This document shows, one piece after another, positions 7,673 through 14,276 of a stretch of 22,137 bases of DNA. Position numbers and translations under genes: made by a program. The stretch covers positions 1 to 22,137 of the forward strand of contig JBBRMF010000064.1 of NCBI GenBank assembly GCA_038230975.1. Reading direction: 5' to 3'. The stretch's first letter is position 1. Each line of letters starts with the position of its first letter. The notes under the pieces were generated by a model. The model was not told the DNA's origin. It did no database searches and worked only from the letters and a program-made list of their open reading frames with translations. Origin of the DNA: JANXVV01 sp038230975. Lineage in GTDB: Bacteria; Planctomycetota; Phycisphaerae; Tepidisphaerales; Tepidisphaeraceae.

Positions 7673-8674
7673 TCAAGCCGCAAATCCAAATTGTGACTGC
7701 CTGAACGAATTCCAGTTATGGCGTGTATCGAAAGATTCACCCGTGCGGATTCCCTGCGTGTTCAGGAAGTCCTCTGCGAGGAAATCCTGACCGCTGGAAT
7801 TACACAGTTGTTCCAGCACAAGATGTCCTTTTCCGGTCTGGACCCAGACTTCACCATCACTTCGGGTAATGGTCCCCGGTGGGAAGGCCGACATCGTCCC
7901 ACCGGCACGAGCGCGCCAGATGCCAACTTCCTGACCGTTGACGGTGGCTTTGGCTGGCGCGGAAAGATGTTCGTAAGTCCCGTCGATTCTGTCTCGGCCC
8001 AGATCCATCGCCCGCACGAATGCGGCTAATTGGATCGCGGATTGGTTCCAGTCGATTCTGCCACCGCAGGGCAAGGTAGAGTCGAAACACTGCACGCCGC
8101 GTACATCCTGGGCACGCAAGTCCCCTCCGCCAGCCGCTATGTCATTCACCGTTTCCCGCATCGTTTGCGCTGCGATCTGGCTGCAACGAAGATGAAGGTC
8201 ATAGGCGTTGTCGCTCTCGCGCAATGCGACGAACCGTTCACGCAGAATACCACCTTCGTTGAAGTTGTGGGTCATCGCGTGAATCGTGATAGCCCATGAG
8301 TTTTCACCGTTAATAATGCCCCATCGGATCGGCAACGTACCGCGATAGCGCGGCAGGGGAGCCAGATGCGCATTGATCGCACCCCATCGCGGTAGCGCCA
8401 AAAAGGGCAAGCTAATTCGGCGTTGGTAACCGGCACTGACAATCAGATCAGGTCGTGATTCTCTAAATCGACTGGCATCACCTGGATTCGTGATTTCTTC
8501 CCAATATGAAATTCCAGCTTCGGTGCAGGGGCCGCGAAGTGATGGAATCCAGCTATTGACGGTAGGGTGGGTGAAGCAGGCGATGATTTCATGGCCTTCT
8601 TCTCGAAGCCCGTGAAATGCGGCCAAACCCACTTTATGATGAGCAAACAATAGAACGCGAAGCGAACGGTTCAT
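7673..8674 (-). CDS. Formyltransferase-like protein (Fmt/ArnA N-terminal family) with altered catalytic Asp
   Basis: 333 residues from the ATG at 8674, chosen because GGAGGA lies 7 bases upstream and the protein then opens with the Rossmann strand MNRSLRVLLFAHHKVGLAAF. An ATG at 8689 is also in frame. The signature INAHLAPLPRYRGTLPIRWG (residues 100-119) is the formyltransferase HxxLLPxxRG motif, with Asn101 and His103 matching ArnA N102 and H104. A C-terminal Fmt-like domain starts near 212 (GGRIDWNQSAIQLAAFVRAM). The third catalytic residue, Asp140 in ArnA, aligns with Asn139 (HNFNEGGIL). Members transfer a formyl group from N10-formyl-tetrahydrofolate to Met-tRNA or amino sugars. The weak match to true Fmt suggests a sugar-type or degenerate member. 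It stands alone, divergent from rpsT. Confidence 0.85.
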   Translation of the reverse strand: MNRSLRVLLFAHHKVGLAAFHGLREEGHEIIACFTHPTVNSWIPSLRGPCTEAGISYWEEITNPGDASRFRESRPDLIVSAGYQRRISLPFLALPRWGAINAHLAPLPRYRGTLPIRWGIINGENSWAITIHAMTHNFNEGGILRERFVALRESDNAYDLHLRCSQIAAQTMRETVNDIAAGGGDLRAQDVRGVQCFDSTLPCGGRIDWNQSAIQLAAFVRAMDLGRDRIDGTYEHLSAPAKATVNGQEVGIWRARAGGTMSAFPPGTITRSDGEVWVQTGKGHLVLEQLCNSSGQDFLAEDFLNTQGIRTGESFDTRHNWNSFRQSQFGFAA

Positions 8675-8906
8675 AGGACGGTCCTCCATGACCTGACACC
8701 ATTTCCATTCATCGGACAAATAGAATTACTGCCGTGAGATTAACGGACTAAAATGTGAAGTCAAATGATTCTCTATAATGTTGCCGGTTCGTTGCTGGAC
8801 AATGCAACGTGAGTCTTTATACTCTTCTCCCCTTCGATGAAGCCGCGCCAACCGTGCGCGGGGTATCGATCGAACGAACAAAGAAAAGACCCAGGAGAAC
8901 TGTCAA
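8675..8906. other. Divergent gap between formyltransferase-like gene and rpsT
   Basis: This stretch must hold the promoters of both genes. A TATAAT lies at 8774-8779 on the plus strand but lacks a good -35 at 17 bases. A small inverted repeat GTTGC/GCAAC sits around 8791-8808, and a TATACT follows at 8818-8823. A structured S20 leader, where S20 could repress its own translation, is possible but not shown. I see no gene here. Confidence 0.35.
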
Positions 8907-9251
8907 GTGGCCCATTCACTGTCCGCCAAAAAGCGCATTCGCCAGAACGAAAAGAACAAGGCCCGCAATAAAGCCCGCAAGGTGGCGATCAAGGATCAGA
9001 CCAAGCTATTCACCGCCGCATTGAGCAGCGGCGATGTTGCCAAGGCAGAAGGTGAGCTGAATAAGCTCACTCAAAAGTTGGATCGCACTGCTGCCAAGCA
9101 CACGATTCACAAAAAGGCCGCCTCGCGCAAGCGCAGCCGGTTGACCAAGCGTTTGAACGCGGTCAAGGCCGCCAAGGCCAGCGGGGTCGTCGCCCCGGTG
9201 AAGCCTGCCGCAAAGAAGAAGGTCGTGAAGAAGACCGCCAAGAAGGGCTGA
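8907..9251 (+). CDS. rpsT: 30S ribosomal protein S20
   Basis: 114 residues from a GTG start with AGGAG 9 bases upstream. The N-terminus MAHSLSAKKRIRQNEKNKAR is diagnostic for S20, and KHTIHKKAASRKRSRLTKRL is the conserved C-terminal helix. S20 binds 16S rRNA early in assembly of the small subunit. A GTG in place of ATG resembles the non-ATG start used for translational control of S20 in E. coli, though control here is inference. The protein is ~25 residues longer than usual because of a Lys/Ala/Pro tail (KPAAKKKVVKKTAKKG). The next gene is glycyl-tRNA synthetase, so the two may share a transcript. Confidence 0.97.
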   Translation: MAHSLSAKKRIRQNEKNKARNKARKVAIKDQTKLFTAALSSGDVAKAEGELNKLTQKLDRTAAKHTIHKKAASRKRSRLTKRLNAVKAAKASGVVAPVKPAAKKKVVKKTAKKG

Positions 9252-9283
9252 TCGCAGCCTGAATTCAGCAGTTGAACCATCCA

Positions 9284-9346
9284 CGAAACGCCGCGGATCG
9301 GCACGACCGAAGAAATAATTTTCTTCTCTCGTCTCGATCCGTTTCG
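9284..9346 (+). other. Long imperfect hairpin between rpsT and glycyl-tRNA synthetase gene
   Basis: The arms pair in register in four blocks: CGGATCG/CGATCCG (9294-9300, 9335-9341), ACGA/TCGT, and GAAGAAA/TTTCTTC (9309-9315, 9320-9326) around a TAAT loop, with 2-base symmetric mismatches between blocks. CGAAA/TTTCG extends the outside past a 5-base bulge. A TTTTTT run follows at 9356-9361. It could be an rpsT terminator or attenuator, or a leader structure of the synthetase. It lacks the T-box consensus. Confidence 0.6.
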
Positions 9347-9420
9347 GAGCGTGGATTTTTTCATTGGACCCACGGAACAAATTCCCTGGGCTTTTATCGA
9401 GCATTTCACGGAGAACATCG

Positions 9421-11016
9421 ATGGCCGACCCGGAAACCAAAACGAACGTGATGGAACAGATCGTCTCGCTCTGCAAGCGATGCGGCTTCGTTTACCGAGC
9501 AAGTGATATCTACGAAGGTCTGAATGGTTTCTGGGATTACGGCCCCTTGGGTGTTCTGCTCAAGAACAACATCCGCGACTGGTGGTGGCGCAACATGGTC
9601 GAGTGCCCGCCAATCGGTCCGGATGGGCACCCGGTTAAAATTGTGGGTTTGGATTCGTCGATTATTCAGAATCCAAAGACGTGGATCGCCTCAGGACACG
9701 TCGGTGGGTTCAGCGATCCAATGGTCGATGATCGCGAAACCAAGCAGAGATATCGCGCCGATCATCTGATGTGCGGCATCGCGAAAGTTCAGCGCAAAAG
9801 CGGGGCTCTCGAAGAGCTCGGCTGTTTTGCGGTTTTGTCCGGCGATGACGCGGTGGAAATCTTCGTCAAGAAAGTCGACAAACTTGCACGGAAAACCGGC
9901 GGCGGGGAGGTTCTGCCTCCTGAATCACTCACGCCTTTTACAAAATTGACGCCAGAGCAGCAGAAACTGGTCATCGGGCCGGATGTAACCACGCCCGGAA
10001 CATTGACCGAGCCGCGCGATTTTAATTTGATGTTTGAAACCTATGTCGGCGCGCTTCAAAGCGAAGATTCCAAAGCTTATCTCCGTCCCGAGACGGCTCA
10101 GGGCATTTTTCTGAACTTCAAGAACATCGTCGATACCACGCGCGTGAAGATTCCATTTGGCGTCGCGCAGATCGGTAAGAGCTTTCGGAATGAAGTCACG
10201 CCTCGCAATTTTATTTTCCGTTCGCGTGAGTTTGAGCAGATGGAGATGGAGTGGTTTTGCCCGCCGGATGAAGCGCTCAAGTGGTACGAATTCTGGAAGG
10301 CCGAGCGCATGAAGTGGTGGCTATCGATGGGGATCAAACCGGAGAATCTGATTTTCCGGGATCATGAGACGGCGGAACTTGCGTTCTATTCAAAAGCTAC
10401 CGTCGATATCGAATACCGCTATCCGTTCACGGCACCGGAATTCGGTGAGTTGGAAGGCATTGCCCATCGCGGCGAGTACGATCTCGGTCAGCACGCCAAG
10501 CATTCCGGTCAGCGACTCGATTACTTTGATCAGGAATTGCAATTGAAATTGAAGGAGCAGGGTGCGAGCGACGATGAAATTAAGGCCAAGAGCCGTTACG
10601 TGCCGAATGTGATCGAACCCGCGAGTGGGTTGACCCGTGCGGTGCTCGTTTTGCTTTGTGAGGCGTATACACCTGATGAAAGCCGCGCCAGCAAAATGTA
10701 CATGAGGTTCCATCCGAAGTTTGCCCCGATCAAATGCGGTATCTTCCCGTTGGTCAACAAAGACGGAATGCCGGAGATCGCCGAAAAGCTGTATCTCGAT
10801 CTGAGAACGCATTTTACGTGCGAATACGACGCCAAGCAGACGATCGGAAAGCGTTACGCCCGAATGGACGAAATCGGTGCTCCGTTCTGTATCACGATTG
10901 ACGGGCAAACCAAGGAAGACGGCACAGTTACGGTTCGCGAGCGGGATACAATGAGCCAACAGCGAATCGGTCTTGATAAAATATTGCCGTACTTAACCGA
11001 TCATTTAAACCGGTAG
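9421..11016 (+). CDS. glyQS: Glycine--tRNA ligase, single-chain (alpha2, class II) type
   Basis: 531 residues from the ATG at 9421, which has GGAG seven bases upstream; an in-frame TTG at 9364 has no comparable site. It charges tRNA-Gly with glycine in the cytoplasm. The N-terminus VSLCKRCGFVYRASDIYEGL then GFWDYGPLGVLLKNN is typical of the dimeric eukaryote/archaea/Gram-positive GlyRS, not the two-gene glyQ/glyS form. Class II motif 2 is at ~255-279 (FRNEVTPRNFIFRSREFEQM). The adjoining region includes AYLRPETAQGIFLNFKNI, and motif 3 is near 400 (EPASGLTRAVLVLL). An anticodon-binding domain closes the protein (FAPIKCGIFPLVNKDGMPEI). It is somewhat longer than ~460-residue bacterial relatives because of an insert around residues 120-200. 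It follows rpsT and the hairpin. Confidence 0.97.
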   Translation: MADPETKTNVMEQIVSLCKRCGFVYRASDIYEGLNGFWDYGPLGVLLKNNIRDWWWRNMVECPPIGPDGHPVKIVGLDSSIIQNPKTWIASGHVGGFSDPMVDDRETKQRYRADHLMCGIAKVQRKSGALEELGCFAVLSGDDAVEIFVKKVDKLARKTGGGEVLPPESLTPFTKLTPEQQKLVIGPDVTTPGTLTEPRDFNLMFETYVGALQSEDSKAYLRPETAQGIFLNFKNIVDTTRVKIPFGVAQIGKSFRNEVTPRNFIFRSREFEQMEMEWFCPPDEALKWYEFWKAERMKWWLSMGIKPENLIFRDHETAELAFYSKATVDIEYRYPFTAPEFGELEGIAHRGEYDLGQHAKHSGQRLDYFDQELQLKLKEQGASDDEIKAKSRYVPNVIEPASGLTRAVLVLLCEAYTPDESRASKMYMRFHPKFAPIKCGIFPLVNKDGMPEIAEKLYLDLRTHFTCEYDAKQTIGKRYARMDEIGAPFCITIDGQTKEDGTVTVRERDTMSQQRIGLDKILPYLTDHLNR

Positions 11017-11080
11017 GGTGGTTTGGGTCACCTATACTGTAGGTGTAGCGCCCGTATAGAGTGCGAGTAATTTATTCCGA

Positions 11081-11165
11081 ATTATTTAGCCGGTCTCGCT
11101 TGCGAGCCCGTGTCCGAGAGCCCATTGCACCAGAGACGGCTCGCAAATGAGACCGGCTAAATAAT
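11081..11165. repeat. 85-base MITE-like inverted repeat
   Basis: The 28-base arms (11081-11108 and 11138-11165) pair except for two central bases. The left arm begins ATTATTTAGCCGGTCTCG. A 29-base interior separates them. No coding sequence lies inside. It is unlike the other palindromes of the window and has the size and symmetry of a small non-autonomous mobile element or a dispersed hairpin repeat. A short 6-bp hairpin, CACCTA/TAGGTG (11029-11045), precedes it after the synthetase stop. Confidence 0.8.
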
Positions 11166-11286
11166 TATTCCAAAAAGTTTTCTTCTCGTGGAAGATTTTC
11201 TGGCTGAATCGCGTCTATACAAAGGTGATCGGACATCGCGAACAGTAGCAAAGCAGCAGTGTTGTTGTGTCGATTTAAGTGATTCC

Positions 11287-12372
11287 ATGCCGAAGCATTT
11301 GGACATTCTGGCCGTAGAACCCTTTTACGGTGGGGCGCGCCGGCAAATGCTTCAGACGATGATGCGGTTGAGTCGCCACCACTGGACTCTGCTCAAACTT
11401 CCTGCCCGTCGGGTCGAACGACGACTCGCAGCCTCTGCTCGCTGGTTTGCGGAACTCGTAGGTCGGCTCGAGATGGCTCGCGTTGATCTGCTGTTTACCA
11501 GCGAGATGATGAATCTCACGGAGTTGCAACGGATGGTGCCGCGACTAGGTCGCCGGCCATCGATCGTCTATTTCCATGACAATCAGACTCCCATGCTCGA
11601 ACAGGAGACGACCGGCCCCCTGGACCTGATCAATCTGAACAACGCGATGGCCGCCACTGAAATCTGGTTTAACTCCCAATATCATCAGGATAATTTCCTC
11701 CATAAAACATCGGTGATGGTAGGGCGAATCCCTGAAATTGCCGGTAGCAATCCGGTCATGGAATTGCGTAGCAAGAGCATGGTCATTCCGCCGCCGGTGG
11801 ATCTGGGTCGAATCGTGGCCGCCGCCAACACCGGGCCCATGGTTTACCGAGACGCGCGCACCCTTTTCGTCGATCTTCGCGGTGCCGATGTGAATCTGCT
11901 TCTTGAAGTTCTCTGGCGGCTCGAAACGCGAGGTGAACATTTTAATCTGATCACTGTCGGCGCGGATAAAGACCTTCCCCGTGGGCTGCGCCGAACCAAG
12001 CTGCACGAACGAGACGAAATCGGTCAGTATCGGGCCATGCGGGAGGCGAGCATCTACCTGGGGCTTAGATACGGGGCCACCACCGACGAATTGATTGTGC
12101 CGGCGTTATCCGCGGGGTGCTGGCCAGTCGTGCCCGATGCGGGTTTGTACGCCGAGATGGTGCCGCCGATGCTTCATATGATCTGCCTACACGATGGGTC
12201 CGCCGAGACGATGGTCGCCCGCATCCTGGATTCGTGGTACGTGGATCGACCGCTGGGATATGAAACCGAACAACAGGATATCGTCGCCCGGCGAGACGCG
12301 ATTGATTCCTGCCGTATGATCGATGATCTACTCGAAGAAGTTGCCATGCGGCGAACGGTTCGAGCTTCCTGA
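11287..12372 (+). CDS. DUF3524 glycosyltransferase, tRNA-queuosine alpha-mannosyltransferase-like
   Basis: 361 residues from the ATG at 11287; upstream GTG/TTG codons extend the frame to 11188, but the conserved sequence begins here. The N-terminal half follows the human QTMAN (GTDC1) pattern. ILAVEPFYGGARRQ corresponds to IEAFYGGSHRQ, LFTSEMMNLTELQRMVPRLG to the ASSVLNLTEL..LRPDLG segment, IVYFHDNQ to LYFHENQ, and FNSQYHQDNFL to FNSVFNMESFL. The C-terminal half has a GT-B-like segment, LSAGCWPVVPDAGLYAEMVP, like CGCYPLCPKDLVYPEIFP. The human enzyme adds mannose to queuosine in tRNA-Asp. Bacterial homologues may modify queuosine or another substrate. No other queuosine gene is in the window. 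There is no signal peptide, in keeping with a cytoplasmic enzyme. No clear ribosome site is seen. Confidence 0.8.
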   Translation: MPKHLDILAVEPFYGGARRQMLQTMMRLSRHHWTLLKLPARRVERRLAASARWFAELVGRLEMARVDLLFTSEMMNLTELQRMVPRLGRRPSIVYFHDNQTPMLEQETTGPLDLINLNNAMAATEIWFNSQYHQDNFLHKTSVMVGRIPEIAGSNPVMELRSKSMVIPPPVDLGRIVAAANTGPMVYRDARTLFVDLRGADVNLLLEVLWRLETRGEHFNLITVGADKDLPRGLRRTKLHERDEIGQYRAMREASIYLGLRYGATTDELIVPALSAGCWPVVPDAGLYAEMVPPMLHMICLHDGSAETMVARILDSWYVDRPLGYETEQQDIVARRDAIDSCRMIDDLLEEVAMRRTVRAS

Positions 12373-12475
12373 CGTGCGTGGGATTGTTTTTAACGCTGAC
12401 CAACGAAGTTTACTATAGTTGGGCACACTATTTTACCGCAGCGATCCTCCTTCGTGCGGATCGATAGGGTTAGCT

Positions 12476-12886
12476 TTGTTAGGCACAAACAAAATATACT
12501 CTATACGATTCACGCCTGATGTGGCCTCGCAGGTCGCCGTCACAAATGACGAGGGGTCGTTGCAACTGATCATCGAGGTGTATCTCGGAGTGACGGAGAC
12601 CAGCATTCTTTCCGAGTTTAAAGCGAAGCTGCCGCTTGAGACGCCACTTGGAGATGTCTTGAATTGGAATGGGGCTCTCGACTCTTTCGCAGGAGGTATC
12701 GTTGATGCGGCTCACGATGTGGTCCTTGTTTGGAAGGATGCACACGCGATGATTGAACACAACCCCGAGCTTTATTCGCAAACGGTCTCTGTCCTTCGTG
12801 ACGTTTGCGAGCGATTAAAATTTGAAGAAAAAATGGGTCGCTCCAGCCAGAGCTTTGTGGCAGTTATTGTCGGGCCGGTGTTATAG
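12476..12886 (+). CDS. Barstar-like (barnase-inhibitor family) protein
   Basis: About 136 residues from a TTG at 12476 with AGGG about 7 bases upstream; the frame is open back to 12419 and the start is uncertain. No ATG is available in frame. The C-terminal ~85 residues fit barstar: LGDVLNWNGALDSFAGGIVD resembles the Y/F-G-x-NWDAL.D.L helix. DVVLVWKDAHAMIEHNPELY then TVSVLRDVCERLKFEE resembles the strand-helix-helix, and SFVAVIVG the final strand. Barstar proteins bind and block secreted RNases of the barnase type. No RNase gene is next to it, so it would be an orphan inhibitor or have been adapted to another partner. It lies just left of a probable toxin-antitoxin-like pair. Confidence 0.6.
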   Translation: MLGTNKIYSIRFTPDVASQVAVTNDEGSLQLIIEVYLGVTETSILSEFKAKLPLETPLGDVLNWNGALDSFAGGIVDAAHDVVLVWKDAHAMIEHNPELYSQTVSVLRDVCERLKFEEKMGRSSQSFVAVIVGPVL

Positions 12887-13207
12887 ATTCGACCCGACTA
12901 TCGGGTCGCCGGGGGGTGACGACGGTTTGCGGCGTGAATCTGCCAGAGGATCGCGCATGAACCGATGATTCTCTCCAGAGTGATTTTCACCCGACAACTC
13001 ATCACGATTTATCTGGCTCCATCTTTACGATTCGCCTGGATTTTGACCATTAACAACCGCCCTACTACGTCCTATAATCCATGTTATGTTAAGTTCAGTT
13101 CAGTTCGACTTGTTTTAAATACACCATTGAAGTCAGCGACAAGGCATTTTTTCATCAGGATCACAAACTTCTGACTTTGCAATTCCATCTGTGTTACATT
13201 TACTCGT
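12887..13207. other. AT-rich gap, no convincing gene
   Basis: 321 bases separate the barstar-like gene from the nucleotidyltransferase pair. The composition is more AT-rich than the flanks from ~13010 on. A triple direct repeat AGTTC (AGTTCAGTTCAGTTC) occurs near 13091-13105, and a TATAAT lies at 13073-13078; the TTGACC at 13043 is 24 bases away, too far for a normal promoter. The 69-codon frame at 12965 has no ribosome site or family resemblance and was not accepted. Confidence 0.5.
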
Positions 13208-13435
13208 ATGAAACACTTTCTCTCCTCCAAATCCGTCAACATTCAGGTCGATGAGCTTCTGCTCAGCGGGCAGGCTGCAACGGCTTCAGAGGCCGAGGAA
13301 ATGTTTCTCGATGCCCACCTTCCTGACATTGCCCAGCTTGTTCTTGAACTCGATGACAATGCATTCATCCATCACGAGGCGATCAAGCTGCTGATGGCAC
13401 ATGGTGGCCGACGCCTGGAGGATGCACTTCCGTGA
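13208..13435 (+). CDS. Unknown 75-residue protein coupled to nucleotidyltransferase
   Basis: I do not recognise this protein. It is short, acidic and probably all-helical: MKHFLSSKSVNIQVDELLLS, then ATASEAEEMFLDAHLPDIAQ, a hydrophobic helix LVLELDD, and IKLLMAHGGRRLEDALP. There are no cysteines, membrane segments or obvious helix-turn-helix. Its TGA overlaps the GTG of the next gene by four bases (GTGA), which strongly supports its being a real, translated gene coupled to the nucleotidyltransferase. No clear ribosome site precedes the ATG. By analogy with two-gene nucleotidyltransferase systems it could be an antitoxin or specificity partner, but AbiEi-like features are absent. The function is open. 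Confidence 0.75.
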   Translation: MKHFLSSKSVNIQVDELLLSGQAATASEAEEMFLDAHLPDIAQLVLELDDNAFIHHEAIKLLMAHGGRRLEDALP

Positions 13436-14259
13436 CGCCCGACGAAAAACTTGCCCGCATTACCCACTCGCTTAAAGACGCCGGAATCGATGCTTTGGTC
13501 ATGGGAGGCCACGCCGTTCGCTACTACGGCATCGATCGCAATACCATCGATTTCGATCTCGTCACCTCGCTGGCCACGCCCGAAGAATTGCAGTTGCGCC
13601 TTCCCAAAATCGAATTCTTGGAAGGCATCCGCGCCGAACCTGTTTGGCGAAGCAAGGATTTTGCCCGTTTTGAAATCGGTCGGTTGCCCGATGGCCGCGA
13701 AGAATGGCTTGAGTTCTGGATTCGCAACCACCTCCTGGGAAATTTTGACGCTCTCAGAGCGAGGGCGGAAACGGGAACCTATGGCGGAGAGCAGGTCGCC
13801 TTCCTCTCGCTGAAAGATCTGATCAAGAGCAAGGAAACTGAACGGGAATCAGACTGGCAGGACATTGCTTTATTGGAAGAGGTTCAGGATGCCCGGCATC
13901 ATGCAGCACTCGGATCTGAACCTGATTCCCTTCATCGTTTACTGACGAATCTTCGAAGCCGCCGTGGAATGGACCGAGTCATCGAACGGCGGCTTTGGGA
14001 GGAGCAGCAGTCGATCGTCAAGGCGATTGGAAGCTGCAACCATCAAGCCACTCATGCGTTTCTCTTTCCCCTTGCGCCCGAAGCAGAGTCGCCTGCCCTT
14101 ACCGTTCCAATGGATTCAGCGTTAATTGCATTGTTGAATTTAACGAAGTTCGGTACTCCCAAGCATTTTGCCTTGGTTGAGATCTGTCGCAGGGCGTACA
14201 AACGACATGCGATGGACATTGACCGTGCCGACAAGCAAAGGAAGCTTGCACAAGGGTAA
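13432..14259 (+). CDS. AbiEii-like nucleotidyltransferase
   Basis: 275 residues from a GTG overlapping the previous stop. Residues 22-43 (LVMGGHAVRYYGIDRNTIDF, then DLV) contain the nucleotidyltransferase signature G-G-x-A-x(n)-D-x-D, with Gly25-Gly26 and Asp40/Asp42 as metal ligands; Glu94 in EWLEFWI fits the third acid. AFLSLKDLIKSKETERESDW followed by QDIALLEEV matches the helical segment that follows the catalytic core in AbiEii/MNT-type proteins. The last ~120 residues are unassigned. Family toxins add nucleotides to tRNA ends or to partner proteins; which applies here is unknown. It is coupled to the 75-residue protein and converges on the ketosynthase gene with a 17-base gap. Confidence 0.85.
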   Translation: MTPDEKLARITHSLKDAGIDALVMGGHAVRYYGIDRNTIDFDLVTSLATPEELQLRLPKIEFLEGIRAEPVWRSKDFARFEIGRLPDGREEWLEFWIRNHLLGNFDALRARAETGTYGGEQVAFLSLKDLIKSKETERESDWQDIALLEEVQDARHHAALGSEPDSLHRLLTNLRSRRGMDRVIERRLWEEQQSIVKAIGSCNHQATHAFLFPLAPEAESPALTVPMDSALIALLNLTKFGTPKHFALVEICRRAYKRHAMDIDRADKQRKLAQG

Positions 14260-14276
14260 CGTCGACCTTTTTTGGA

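Noticed and set aside
9284..9420. T-box riboswitch before the glycyl-tRNA synthetase gene
   Set aside because: The conserved T-box sequence and the specifier-loop arrangement are absent. The hairpin is unlike a T-box.
10390..10959. 189-codon open frame on the minus strand
   Set aside because: Antisense to the unmistakable glycyl-tRNA synthetase. No ribosome site or family match.
11029..11045. Terminator after glycyl-tRNA synthetase gene
   Set aside because: Only a 6-bp stem and no T-run, so it is too weak to call.
11081..11165. Degenerate tRNA gene
   Set aside because: The fold is one long hairpin, with no anticodon arm, T-arm consensus or CCA-proximal acceptor pairing.
13043..13078. TTGACC ... 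TATAAT promoter
   Set aside because: The 24-base spacing is too long for a sigma70 promoter, so it is not called.
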